The notes: generated by a model from the sequence alone, not told the origin. A DNA stretch of 64,000 nucleotides from Vitellaria paradoxa (GCA_019916065.1 CM034234.1:11251844-11315843); one strand, 5' to 3'; shown: positions 35,936-46,931, counted from the stretch's first letter. Numbers and translations are program-made.

Positions 35936-38351
35936 GTATAATATATGAATATATAACATCGGATTTCCCGAGACAGTTAGAAATCAATACTACATATAAG
36001 TTTCAATTGTGATTTTTATAAAATTTTGGTCGGGCAAGCTAGTTAGGACAGCATAAAAAGAATACTAAGCAATTACTTGAGAAAAATGTCCAATGCAATG
36101 TTTTTTTTTTTTTTTTTTTTCGGGGTGTCAAGGTAGTCATGTATTATATATATATATATATATTGATAATTTCAACTTTGGCATTGTCTTCTTTAATTCT
36201 TAACCTTAGAATGGAAACAGAGTAGCTCGTCTTGTGGCTTTCTCCATCAATTTTATCACCAATTTAATATTCTAATTCCAGCTGACTGTTCTTTCAATTC
36301 TATAATATGTGTATGTGCATATGTATGCAAGTTTTGTTTATAATATATACATATATATAGACAAACACCAGCGGCAACCCGTGCAATGCTCGGGTGATAC
36401 AAATTCTTTTTTAATTATCAACATTAAAAAAATGTCTCCAACACAATTAAAATATACATTTGTATTAAGAAATGTTAATACTCATAAATCCACATATCAA
36501 AATAGATAGATAGAAAAAAAAAACACTAAATATGGCGTGGAGAATTTAATTGGACAAACAGTTTTAGGTTTCTCTTAATTTTATTAGATAAAATCTTACT
36601 CTAATTGTTAGATTAAGGCGTGGAAAATCTAATAATAAAACAAACCTGAAACTAATTTCGATAAAATTTAAGAGAGTGCAGTGAAGAAATTTTTGAAAAA
36701 TAACGTGGGTTTGGGCAAGAGAATTACAAGATTTTTTTTGAAGAGAAAGAATTTGGTATTTTAGCATCGGTTGAATCAATTAAGAGATAATTATGACTCC
36801 AAAATGTCAGCCAAACAAACCAATAATATGTAACTAAGGATGTGAAATTCTCGTATATCCATTTTATAAGACACACATTAGTGTGTATATATACCAAGCT
36901 AAACAATAAGGAAGCTTTTGTGATATATGAAGTGCAGTTGTTCATTATGTAGATCCGAATAGGGAAAAAGTAGGTAACTAATAAAAGTTTTTTTTCTTAT
37001 AAAAAAATAAATAAATAAATAAAATCCAGAAGTGGAGATGAAGAAAGTGGCAAGTGAGGAAGACCTATCACCTAAATTGCACAGGTAAAAGATAAAAGTA
37101 ATAGTCAGAATATATTTTATTTTTTGTTTCATTTACTCTTGACAAAAAACGGGATTCCAGTTTTAATTAAAAAACAAAACAAAAAACTTACAAACTATGC
37201 ACTAATATACATGCAGTAATATATATATGCAATAACATATCTATAATGTTTTGATACCTAGAGAGGAAATTGGAGAAGCTTACAAAGAAAGAAACTCAAA
37301 AGTTTTTTAGATGATGGGCAATGGGTATAGAGAAAGCAAATTGGAGAACAAAATGATTGAACTGTATCCAAAAGTTTTCTAGATAATAGGTGAGAGTATT
37401 GTGTAGAGAAAGAGGAATTTGGAAAAGAAAATAACTATTGAGTTTCATTTTTCAATTTTTTATTTTTTTAAACCCCCTATCAATGAAGCCTTTTATTATT
37501 ATTTATTTTAGGTGATTCACGAGAGTAATGCGTAAAAAGAGATGAGAGAGATTTAATGAAACTTTTATTGTTATTCATGCCAAGAATAAGAGTGAGAAGA
37601 GATTTAATGAAACTTTTTTATTATTCATTTATGGGAAAGAGTATTGTGTGTAGAGAGAGAGAGAGAGAGAGAAATGAGGAAGAGAGAGATATTTGTTTCA
37701 AAAAAGATCAAAATTCTATAAAAAAAAATAGAAAAGGAGAATGGAGAATGGAGTGTCAAAAACTTTGGTTACCCTTTGCTGATGTAGCTAACCACACCAT
37801 CTAACATTTTTCTTATGATCGGACTAGCATTCTTTGATATATTTATATATATAGATAAACTCTTAACTAGACTCCTACAATGGGAAGGCTGCCTGTTGAG
37901 CAATGTTTGGTGGCTTGCCCCCCTTGATGATAGGGTTTACGTGAACCTTATCTGTAAGGAAGAGTGATTTCTCTAGTAAGTATTTTTTCAAGCAGTCTAT
38001 GCTTGCCTCTCTTCTTTGTGCTTCATGTATTTATAATTTTATTCACACGTGTTAACTGTGCTCGGTAATCATGAGTGATGATACGACGATGGCCTAAATT
38101 GCATTGTATAGTCAGCACAGATATGACTAGGCTGGTAATTGGCAGTGGGCTTAGACATTCCCTTTCTGACCCTTCATAAATGTAATGAGAAAGATAGTTG
38201 CTTTCCCAACTACCACACTGTCACCCCTTGGAAACACGCTAGGTGTCTTGGTTAGATGTGCACTACGTGTTTTGGACATTGCCCTCCAGAGAGTAAAGAA
38301 GCATGCAACACAAAATGAGGGTGAAGGAGAAGAGTAAAGAGAAACTATATG
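35936..38351. other. Intergenic region upstream of P2
   Basis: No gene is supported. The block TTTCAATTGTGATTTT...GGGCAAGCTAGTTAGGA (36001-36048) resembles one upstream of P3 (46619-46665). The remainder is AT-rich with a partial direct repeat of GAGATTTAATGAAACTTTT (37547 and 37600). Confidence 0.45.
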
Positions 38352-38773
38352 ATTTTAATATTATAGGTAGTGTCTGGAGTGGTAAAAAAACAAGAAAAAA
38401 TGTGATTTGGGATAATTTTTGCCGTTTGGTATTTCTAACTCAAACCACATTTTTTGGACATGAAAAGTGTAATTTTTAAAATTTTGCAGTAAAAAGTTGG
38501 AGTGAAAAACTATAGGAACAGTTTTTGGGTCTATTTCGACGGATTTATGTCAAAATTTTTTGAAAGTTGTTGAACTTTTTGACTTATATGTGAAAAAGTT
38601 AGAGAGAGAAAGTAAGGAAATGGTTTTTTTCAATCCGTTTCATGTATTTATGTCAAATTTGTTGAAATTTATTGAAAAATTATTGAGATTTATGAAAATA
38701 TTATTAGGGTTTGTAAAAAAGATATTGGTATTTGTAAAAATTTGTTAGAATATATAGATATATATAGAAATTT
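38352..38773. mobile_element. Dispersed GTTTGG-type MITE, truncated copy
   Basis: It starts GTGTCTGGAGTGGTAAAAAA and contains AAATGTGATTTGGG and AACCACATTTTTTGGA, then repeated GATTTGTAAAA-type blocks. It ends abruptly where the Pack-MULE begins. Relatives lie at 53236-53660, 58745-59290, 59929-60428 and 60757-61133. Confidence 0.5.
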
Positions 38774-38912
38774 AGCAAAATGTTACGCTTGCACCGTTGG
38801 CTTACCCTCTCATTTACACCCGGGCAAAAAGGACGACGTTCTGGCCAAAAAAGAAATTGAAACAGAGGGAGACAGCAAAACCCAATCACCACTTCACCTC
38901 CGGTGCCGCCGA

Positions 38913-39082
38913 TTCGAGGCTGATCAAGGCACTGCTGGCGTCACCAAGAAGCCCAACAAAGAGATCCTGGAGCCCGATTGTAAAAGGCAGATTGAGTTCA
39001 AGAATCTCGTCCTTGAAGAAAAGCTCTTTGAACAGTGGTATACTGCATCTGAGATTGCTGAGAAGCTCGTAGAGCCAGCAAA
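38913..39082 (+). pseudogene. Captured fragment of a CWC21/SRRM2-like splicing factor gene
   Basis: The frame reads FEADQGTAGVTKKPNKEILE, then KRQIEFKNLVLEEKLFEQWY and AEIAEKL-like residues (ASEIAEKL). It resembles the N-terminal CWF21 region of plant SRRM2/CWC21-type splicing factors, where the order KPNKEILEHDRKRQ, VLE.KL, GYT..EIA.KLE is usual. Only about 57 residues are present, with several substitutions at normally conserved positions. There is no start or downstream part. It begins exactly where the left arm of the Pack-MULE stops matching. Confidence 0.75.
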
Positions 39083-39107
39083 ACCCAGCCATCACCATCT
39101 GAGGGTC

Positions 39108-39610
39108 GTCTTCACCTCCAGTGCCGCCGATACGACTCAATCTTCCCGGCCATTACCGCCGACAAGTCAAAAGTAAGGAAATCGAAACTGAAAATAAAAA
39201 ATTTTATTAATTTCTTTCTTGAAACAGAGAGAGACACTGTGGAGAAAGACACTGTAAAGAGAAACGAAGTCAATGCCGATCGAAGCAGCAGCCGAGCTTC
39301 TACATCTAAGTCGTTGGCGAAGGTCCTCCATTTAGAGGTCTCATCAATGGAGTGAGACTCCAGCACCAGGCCGCATTCGAAGCACATCGTGTCGCCGGCG
39401 GAGTGGTCAAACACCACTTCCATTGGGCACTTGCAGTCGGAGCAGTATGCATCAGCCAACGATCGGATTTGCGATTACTCTGATAACAGTTAAAGATGGA
39501 TTCGAGAAAGAAATTAATGGAATTTTTTATTTTCAGTTTCGATTTCCTTGCCTTGGACTTGTCGGCGGTGTAGTCGGGCAGGTTGAGTCGAATCGGCGGC
39601 ACTGGAGGTG
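39108..39610. repeat. Inverted repeat (about 125-bp arms) around the TFIIB fragment
   Basis: 39108-39230 (CACCTCCAGTGCCGCCGATA onward, with GGAAATCGAAACTGAAAAT and TTAATTTCTTTCTTGAA) is repeated inverted at 39490-39610. The arms could fold into a hairpin with the TFIIB fragment in the loop. Confidence 0.85.
39309..39459 (-). pseudogene. Captured 5' fragment of a transcription factor IIB gene
   Basis: From the ATG at 39459 on the minus strand about 50 residues match the start of plant [25 protein letters not shown], then [20 protein letters not shown], then WRTFAND. The zinc-ribbon pattern CxxC...CxxC is kept. After that the frame runs into unrelated transposon sequence, so the cyclin-fold repeats that bind TBP and DNA are absent. 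It sits inside the inverted repeat of the Pack-MULE. The frame stays open to 39112, so a short chimeric peptide is conceivable, but nothing shows that it is made. Confidence 0.85.
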
Positions 39611-39690
39611 ACGGGGCTTTTGCTGCCTCACTCTGTTTTGATTTTTATTTTTTTAAGACCAAAACGTCGACGTTTTTGCCTGGATGTAAA

Positions 39691-40261
39691 TACGGGCGCA
39701 GCCACGTTGGGGAAGGGGGTAAAGTGAACCCTCAAATTTTTAGATAAAATTATTAAAATATATTTCTTATTATTTTAATTTTATTTAAAAATTAAATTAA
39801 TTAAAAATTAAGATATTTTAATTTTATTAAAAATTTAAAGTTAACTCAAATTTTTTTAACATATCAGAAGTTTAAAAGAATCAAACTTGGTATTTTTTTG
39901 TGAAATAAAATATATCTTTTAATACATTATTGCATATTTTTGTTTATACTATCAGTAAATTTAGCATATAACATAATAAATTCTATAGATAATAAAATTT
40001 AATAATAATTATATTTTTTGCGGTAAGGGATATCTCTAATAAACTTCAGGTGCTTGAACTATTAACTGTGAGAAATATATTCACTAGTTAATATTCAAGA
40101 ATAATTTATTTTCTCTCTAAAAATAACATCATTTTTCTCCTACTCTTAATTGAAAAATAAGTCGATTGTTATTTTTTCTTGAGTGTTCGGTGCCTCTCTT
40201 GACGCCCAATGCTCCTGGTGCCCGATGCCCCTCCTGGACAAAAATTTTGAGTCCGTCCCTG
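39691..40261. mobile_element. hAT-like MITE, about 571 bp (copy 2)
   Basis: It matches 21680-22251 in the opposite orientation, from ACGGGCGCAGCCACGTTGGG to the end reading CAGGGACGGACTC on the other strand. GATGTAAAT occurs at 39683-39691 and 40261-40269, an 8-9 bp target duplication whose exact limit is ambiguous by one base. It interrupts the right arm of the Pack-MULE, so it inserted after that element. Confidence 0.8.
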
Positions 40262-40321
40262 ATGTAAATGATGGTGTAAGCCAAGGGTGTAAGCGTAGCA
40301 TTTCGCGTGTTACATATGTCT

Positions 40322-42600
40322 CAATACGTGGGTCAGGTACAGTTACTGGGCTCAAATATTGGTAAAAAGCTGACATTTTTATACCATCTTTTCAAGCGTA
40401 GGATTACCAGAAGAAACAATGACACAGTAAGATCAAGGTCGATTCACGGGGCGTAAAAAAAAGTCAATGCTATTTTATAAAAATAAAGATTTTGATTTTG
40501 GAAAAATAAATTTGCTTGGAAAAATAATTTAGTAAAATTTAAATTTTGAAATCAATAAAAACAACACTTAACTTTCGGATTTCCACATTGGTTTCAATCG
40601 AACAACTGCAAATTAGTACTTTAAGTTCAATGAGATGATTTTCAATAAAATTAGTTGTGATATTTTCAAAATAAAGAAAACCAATTCGAAGATCTAAGAA
40701 CGCAAAAAATTCAAGCATTAATCACGTTTTGTCTATAACGAATCAAAAGCAAACTCTAAAGCCCCGTTTGGTAACGTTTTTGTTTTCTGTTTCCGTTTTT
40801 AAAATTTTGTAAACTGACAACAGAAACACGTTTGTTAAATCTGTTTTCGTTTTTTTGTTTCCAAAAAAAATGAAAACGGAAACAGAAAAATGAAAACAGA
40901 AAAAAGGTGTTTTCACTCTGATTTTCTTTTCTGTTACCAATAATTTACTAATTTTAAAACTTTGTCTATTTTTGTTACATTACATAAAAATAAATTATTT
41001 TATTCAAATATTTTATTAAAATAAGTTATTTTAATAAATAATATAATTAAATTCAAAAATTAAATTAATTATATAAATTACTATAAATTATTTTTAATAA
41101 ATAATAAAACTAAATTAATTTAATTTAATTTCATAATTAATTATTGCTAAATTATTTGAAATAAATATCATAATTAATTTATTTAATTTAATAATTAAAT
41201 TAATTTATATAAAATAATTAATAATAAATAATTAAATTACATTAATTTTTAATTTAATTTAATAATAATTATTAAATTATTTTAAATAAATATCATAATT
41301 AAATTAAATTATTTATGATTTAATTAATTTAATTTATATAAAATATATTTTATTAAATTATTTTAATAATTAATTAAATGAATTTAATTAATTTAAAAAT
41401 AAATAATTTAATTTAATAATTAATCTAATTTAATCATTTATTTAATATGAAATATATTTTATTAAATTATTTTTAATAAATAATATAATTTAATATATTT
41501 TATATTTATTGATTAAATGATTTTAATAAATAATTTACTGTATTAATTTAATTAATTATATTAATTAAATTAAATTAATATAAAATATATTTTATTAAGT
41601 TCTATTAATTTTTTAAAACTAATAAAGTTAAATATTTTTTAAAATAAAAAATTAATAATTCTAAACAAATTTGCATTTCCAAACATAATTTCAGTTTTCA
41701 TTTCAGAAAAAATAAACGGCAACAGAAAACAAAAAACAGAAAACGACAACAGAAAAACAACAGTAAAAAAACGACAGCGTTGTCAAACGGGCCTTAAATA
41801 TTCATTTGATTGTACCAAATATGCCACATTAATTAGTATATGACTAATCAAAAATTATTTAAAAAATAAATCTTATAAAAAATACTAAAAAAAAAATCAA
41901 GAGAGTATATAATTAAAGCATAAAAACTTGCATGCAGTGGAATAACAAAAACATACATAATCTACAAAAATTTTCATCCTGGCCTAACCTAGTTTTTTTT
42001 TTTTTTTTAAGTTATAAGTCATAATAAAAAAAAAAAAACTCAGAAAAAGAATAAGAAAATAAAATTTGGGTTTTTGATCTGTTAAAGTTGTATAAAAGGT
42101 TCTTATTTATAATAATTTTATAAGAGACCTAACTAAAATAAAAAAACTGAATTAAATCCTAACATAATCTCATCTGAAAATGAATATTAAGGCTCCTTTG
42201 AACTTGAATGAATAGCATTAGTCCTTTCATTATCCTTCCTTATTGAATCCTTCTCGTGGGAATATAATCACAACTCCTAGTTTGCTATTTTATCCATCAC
42301 TAGCTAATTTGATATATTTTCTGAAATTCATAACAAAAAGGAAAAAAAAAATAGATCAAATACGAAAGATATATTCAAAATACATAATTAACTTTAAAAT
42401 TACAATATATCAAATAAAAATATAATCATAAAATACAGTTTTGGAGTATAATTACTCCACTGTAATTAATAGTTCTATTGTAGAATGAAATAATTTTTAA
42501 TTGGCCCTATTATGATTGTCCCTCACGATTAATCAAAAATACAAAAAAAATTAATTGGCTCTACTATCAATCAAATACAAAAAATTAATTATTTTTATGA
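40322..42600. repeat. Repeat segment, copy 1 (paralogue of 62468-64000)
   Basis: It aligns with 62468-64000 through the markers AATAAAGAT...TTTTGGAAAAATAAATTTGC, ATTTCCACATTGGTTTCAAT, AATCAAAAGCAAACTCTAA, TAATTAAAGCATAAAAACTT and ATACAGTTTTGGAGTATAAT. No coding region is seen. Family is unknown; it may be part of an LTR element or a segmental duplication. A PIF-like element has inserted in this copy. Confidence 0.75.
40760..41794. mobile_element. PIF/Harbinger-like non-autonomous element, 1035 bp (copy 2)
   Basis: The ends are AGCCCCGTTTGGTAACG and, on the other strand, AGGCCCGTTTGACAACG, flanked by TAA at 40757-40759 and 41795-41797. The paralogous segment has a single TAA and no insert at 63284-63286 (ACTCTAAACATTC), so ends and target duplication are confirmed by an empty site. 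The interior is A/T-only and does not code. Confidence 0.88.
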
Positions 42601-43470
42601 CCATTATGCGGGCCTTGTCGTGCTAATATGAAATTAATTTTTTGTATATTTAATTGATGGAATATGAAATAAAATAAAATTTTATAAAGTGGATGAGTAT
42701 ATAGAATAAAAAAATGTAATTTAATAAACGATTAACTTGATAGGAGATAGTTTTAAATTTTTAAATTTAAACAGAAAATAATTATGAAGACAGGATGTAA
42801 AGTGAAATTTAAAGTTCTCTCTGTTCACCATCAATAATTACAATCAAACGTCAATGATTGAACCCCACAGAATAACAATCCAATTAGAAACTTTTAAGTC
42901 TCGTTTGGCGCATTAAATTCTATCAAAAATTCACTAATTTTAACTAATTTTTTGTATCTCCCTCTAATCAAAATTTTCACATATTACTTTTATGTCATAT
43001 TTTTCTATTTTTATTGTACTTTTTAACCAATTTTTTATCTACCAAACAGACTATTAATCCGACAACCATGAGTATGCAAGGATAACAAGAAAATTGAAAG
43101 TTCCAAAATTTTAAGGAATACTTTATATGCATATAAACAAGTTTTATATATGGTATTCTTCCTCCAAGCCCATCCTCTTGGAACCATCCTATTCTTATAT
43201 GTTGATGATTTTTCTTTTATTTTTTATTTTTTATCTGTGTTAAATTGTGCTCACATCAACTAATCCTGAGACTTTGAAATTAATGATCGGATAAATCTTT
43301 AGTAGCCTGAGAAATTTGAACTACTAACCACTATGGAGTAAATTTAAAATTTTACGAGTTAAATTTAAATTTTACCAGTTAAAATTTTACCACTATGGCT
43401 CGGGTTGTTTATCAAAATAATAATGATCCATAAGATTAGGTCAACAAGTTGTAAAAAAAAAAAAAAAATT
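42601..43470. other. AT-rich intergenic stretch
   Basis: No gene or clear element is seen. There is a short repeated phrase (AAATTTTACCAGTTAAA-like) at about 43340-43395 and a poly-A run at about 43453-43470. Confidence 0.4.
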
Positions 43471-43479
43471 GACAATTTG

Positions 43480-44040
43480 TAGCCAAGTTCGTACATCTCT
43501 TCGTCGGGGTGCCCCATCACCTTGGGGCCCTAACCACCGATGGGTTAGTAACTTCCTACTGTTGCAGCTTCCATCTGGTACCGTATATAAGAAGAACCTA
43601 TTCTTTCAACTCTTGTTGGAAGTTGGCAGGCGAGTCACCAGATTAAAAGACTTCTCTCTTCCCGAGAAGAACCATCAGTCTTTCCTAGCCTCTGTCACTT
43701 TGTAGTAATATAGGAACTCCTCGGCTGTGAGCTCATATCCTGTAGCCAAAGAACGGCACAGCTGATAAGGATTCTCCACCCGTTAAGGAGAATCTGAGCT
43801 GGTGCTTGGTCGAGCCTGCTCAAGACTTCCTGAACGGCCTTAATAAGAGGGAACCGGAAACCATTAATAAGGGCACCCTCATATACGATCACCTCCCCAT
43901 TCCTAGGCCAACAAGCCCTATCTCCTTTCTCAAAGACCCTAAAGGAAAGAGTTTTGGGGAATTGGAAATCGGACCAGTGCTATTGCATTTTGACTATATC
44001 CATCGAGGACCTAATATCCTCAGCGTAGAATTAGGGCCGC
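43480..44040 (-). pseudogene. Degraded gypsy-type 'putative plant transposon' coding fragment
   Basis: On the minus strand the frames give FEKGDRACWPRNGEVIVYEG, then GFRFPLIKAVQEVLSRLDQA, AQILLNGWRILISCAVLW, then, one frame over, GYELTAEEFLYYYKVTEARK, then an in-frame TGA (43674-43676), then WFFSGREKSFNLVTRLPTSN. The order FY.GA...G.RFPL..., QVLS.L..APAQ...N.WR.L..C.VLW and T..EFL..Y matches the N-terminal domain common in plant gypsy-type retroelement proteins. At least one frameshift and one stop are present. LTRs were not identified. Confidence 0.6.
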
Positions 44041-45177
44041 ATTTTACCATGAGGACTTGATTCCCCAACGTCCACCTTAAATGCATCCACTATTAGCCAA
44101 AGCTTTTGGTCTCGGGCCTCGACTCAAGCTGTGGAGTAAGACGCGGACACAGTTCCCCTAACCCTAACTAATTCGTTAAAGTGGGTTTCTTTTAAACCTG
44201 ACATGGTCAGTAGTTTTGGATTACTGATAGGTCTCCTATTATCAAACTACTGCAACCTTAAAATATAGGAATCAAAAATCAAGACCCCGAATATAGCCCT
44301 AATCAGTCTATAATTACCCAAAAACCTTTCGGATAAGGAATCCTACGGTTTCTATACTAGAACCAGAGACCATGATGCATAAAGAAGAGTATAAACAAGC
44401 AAAACAAAGCCAAAAATGAGGAATAGGAATCGAATATGAACTCACCAATGAAAAGATGATGACGGTTTGTCAAGAGCTCGAATGAAAAAGAGATGAAGGC
44501 ATGAAATCGAAGAATTATAAGTAAAAGTTGAAGCGTTTCGAATGAAAGAATATAAAATGCTTACTCTCGCTTTGAATTTAAGGCTTTAGATTTAATTACG
44601 TGGACGGCTAAGATTGATCCACTAGTTTTAATATTTTCGGCATATACATAAATCTAACGAATGGCATGGGAGAGAGAAAAGATGTCTCATTAATGCTATG
44701 TCAACACTGAGCCATCTGCAGCACATTAAATCCACGCGTAGGGCATGAATCCTTTAAAAAAAGTTAGATTTTCCTAATAAACTTGCTCAAAAGAGCAGGG
44801 GAATCGGGGACATCTGATATAGGGAGAGCCTAGCTCGACTGGGGGCATCAAGCAGGTTTTCTTGGTCAGTTCTTACCAGGTCAGGTTTTCGAGTGAAGTT
44901 TTTACCAAGCTGGTTCGCTCTCCCGATCGGAATCCGAGCATATCTATCTCGGTTGGACCTTACTACCCAGATAGGGGCCCGAGTGGATAGTATTCTCGAT
45001 CGGCCCCCTCGAAGTAGCTAACGTCACAAGGTCACATGTTTCACCCTCGTTTAACTATCCTTGTAGATACGCCAATGAAGGCGCTGCCATCAATCATATC
45101 AATGGGAAACATGTTAAGGCACGTTAGTTAACAAGTTAAAGAACCAACCGTGGGATTCCTTGGGATTTAAGGTATAG
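44041..45177. other. Probable remainder of the degraded retroelement
   Basis: This stretch is richer in G and C than its neighbours, in step with the coding fragment beside it (for example GGGAGAGCCTAGCTCGACTG and CTCGATCGGCCCCCTCGAAG). It has no open frame I recognise and no clear terminal repeat, so its nature is inferred from position and composition. Confidence 0.35.
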
Positions 45178-45751
45178 GTGGCATCGTCTTATTGGAAGAA
45201 GGAAAAATACGTTGCTCATAACTGCATGCTCATTAATTCACGTGAACACTTTCCATATAAAAATGGAGACTCCACAACAATACAGGTACGAACACTTACC
45301 TTACTGAAACTCTGCCAAACTGAATTCTTGAACTCTTTTGTTAACTTAAGCATCGGAGACTTTTTGACAGGTATCACACCGGCATTTTAGACAACTTTCT
45401 AAACTTGGATTGAATCGATCGAAGAAGAGGAAACTACTAATTTATCACATGTTAATGATTTCGAGATGCTAACTTTTCGATTTTTATCAAATGAAAGAAC
45501 TTCAAATATAGAAAAAGATACAAAAGAATGATCTATATTAAATTTATTCAATGTCCATTCAACTCTTTTCAAAAACAGAGGAATCATATTTATTATTCAT
45601 TAATTTGAAGGCGTAATTAAGAATCCATCTATATAACAGAATACAATACATGTATAATAGGATCAACTGATCAAAGCTTTAAAATGGCATCAACAATTTG
45701 ACAACCAAAGCTCTTTATTGCAATTTGAATAAGAGAGGACTTCATTAATTA
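45178..45751. other. 3' flank of P3
   Basis: AT-rich; it should contain the 3' UTR of P3. No gene is supported. Confidence 0.4.
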
Positions 45752-46356
45752 TCAAGTCATAATCATAGCAACCATTGCTGTTGCTACTGCAGAAATTATA
45801 TATCCAGGGGTTGATATGGCAAAAGCTGAGCTCGGGGCTGGTCCTGGAGCTCCTGCAGCCTCGACGTGTATGACAAGCTTCATGTTATGATCACTGCAAT
45901 GCGTCCCCACACCGCAAATGTACCACTTCTTCCCAGGAGTCCTGAGGGCGATCACATCGCGCCCGGAGGTAAGCCCCACGCCCGGTGGAACCACGCAATC
46001 CTTAAAGCCCGCACCGTCCACTTTGAACACATTATGATTACCCTCAGTGTAGTTAAAAACTGGCCAAACCAAAAAAAAAAAAAAAAAAATTAACTCATAG
46101 TAATAATGTGTGTGTGCGCGCGCGCGCGCGTGTGTGTGTAACTTGAAAGTGGAAGTAATGCAAGCTAGCTAATTAATTTACCGAGTGAGTCTCCAACTTG
46201 GAATACTTTATCCTTAGCCCAATTTTGGTAATCATAATCAAGGGTCCAGCCACTGGAGTCCCCCACCCAATATTCCCTAGCCGTGGTGATTGTAGGAAGA
46301 AGGACCACCACTGCAAGAATGGCAAGGATGACAAGAAACTTGTTATAAGATGCCAT
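45752..46356 (-). CDS. Phytocyanin P3 (blue copper protein, predicted GPI-anchored)
   Basis: Exon 1 is 46182-46356 and exon 2 is 45752-46059, giving 160 residues. The intron is only 122 bp, against over 600 in P1 and P2, but sits at the same codon. The signal peptide is about residues 1-26, and the mature protein starts REYWVGDSSGW. Predicted copper ligands are His67, Cys107, His112 and Met118, with a disulfide Cys80-Cys113. A Pro/Ala/Gly-rich spacer (APGPAPSSA) and a hydrophobic C-terminus suggest GPI attachment. A quarter of the intron is an alternating GT/GC tract. P3 is closest to P2 in sequence and promoter. Confidence 0.92.
46109..46140. repeat. Alternating purine-pyrimidine tract in the intron of P3
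   Basis: (GT)n-(GC)n-(GT)n, about 32 bases, a classic Z-DNA-prone composition, lies between the splice sites of a 122-bp intron. Confidence 0.85.
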
Positions 46357-46444
46357 TGGAAAATTTCCAAAAGTTATTGAATCTGTTTCAATGAGCTCTA
46401 ATGGATGACTGTTGATGGTGGCATTGGCAAGGGGTCTAAAGGGT

Positions 46445-46550
46445 CCTTTTATATATGTTTTTTATGTTCAAAATATTAATCGAACCCCCATCGAAACCTC
46501 AGAAACCGGCCATTGTAGGCATCACGCGGCATTGTGCTTGCGTGTGCAGG
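46445..46550 (-). promoter_or_regulatory. TATA box and shared promoter block of P3
   Basis: TATATAAAAGGACCC lies on the minus strand at about 46441-46456, about 90 bp from the ATG. Further out the + strand has CGAAACCTCAGAAACCGGCC and TAGGCATCACGCGGC, matching the P2 block. Confidence 0.6.
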
Positions 46551-46931
46551 CGTGTATATATATATATATATATATATAAGTTTGGATTGCACGAACAGGC
46601 ATGAGAAATCAATAAATGAGTTTCAATTGTGATTTTACGAAATTTTGGTGGTGCAAGCTAGCTAGGAAAGTGATCCTTTGGCTGCTTGGTTGGAAGGAAT
46701 ATATATTAATCAAATTAGGGGAAAAACAAGGAAAGCAATGTTATATGTCAAGATTAATCATATATTTTATGTTTCTTTCAAAGTTTAGTGTAATTGCTAG
46801 CATTGTGTTCTCTTGTGATCATAAGCAAACAACTGGAATTAATGAATCTTCTCCTCGGTCATATATTTTCCCCTCCAATATGGTCATCGTTTCACTCTCT
46901 TGACTACCTTTGATTTTTTGTTTCTAATTTA
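46551..46931. other. Upstream region of P3
   Basis: It starts with a TA microsatellite (46556-46577). The block TTTCAATTGTGATTTTACGA...GTGCAAGCTAGCTAGGAAAG (46619-46672) is related to 36001-36048 (P2) and 48176-48235. It ends at the TTA target duplication of CACTA 3. Confidence 0.5.

Larger units (their letters stand above)
38775..40306. mobile_element. Pack-MULE-like element carrying two captured gene fragments
   Basis: The left terminus GCAAAATGTTACGCTTGCAC matches the right terminus, which reads GCGAAATGCTACGCTTACAC on the other strand. The arms continue through TTGGCTTAC, CATTTACA, a GGCAAAAA-rich part, AACAGAG, CAGCAAAA and TCACCTCC...GTGCCGCCGATTCGA. The right arm is split by a hAT-like MITE at 39691-40261. 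Between the arms lie a CWC21/SRRM2-like exon piece (+) and a TFIIB N-terminal piece (-), separated by a third, partial arm-like copy (39108-39230). I could not find a clear 9-bp target duplication. Long arms plus host exon pieces are the signature of a Pack-MULE. Confidence 0.72.

Noticed and set aside
38742..39176. Intact 144-residue gene in the Pack-MULE
   Set aside because: Only about 57 residues resemble a CWC21-type protein. The rest is terminal-repeat sequence, so it is a captured fragment, not a gene.
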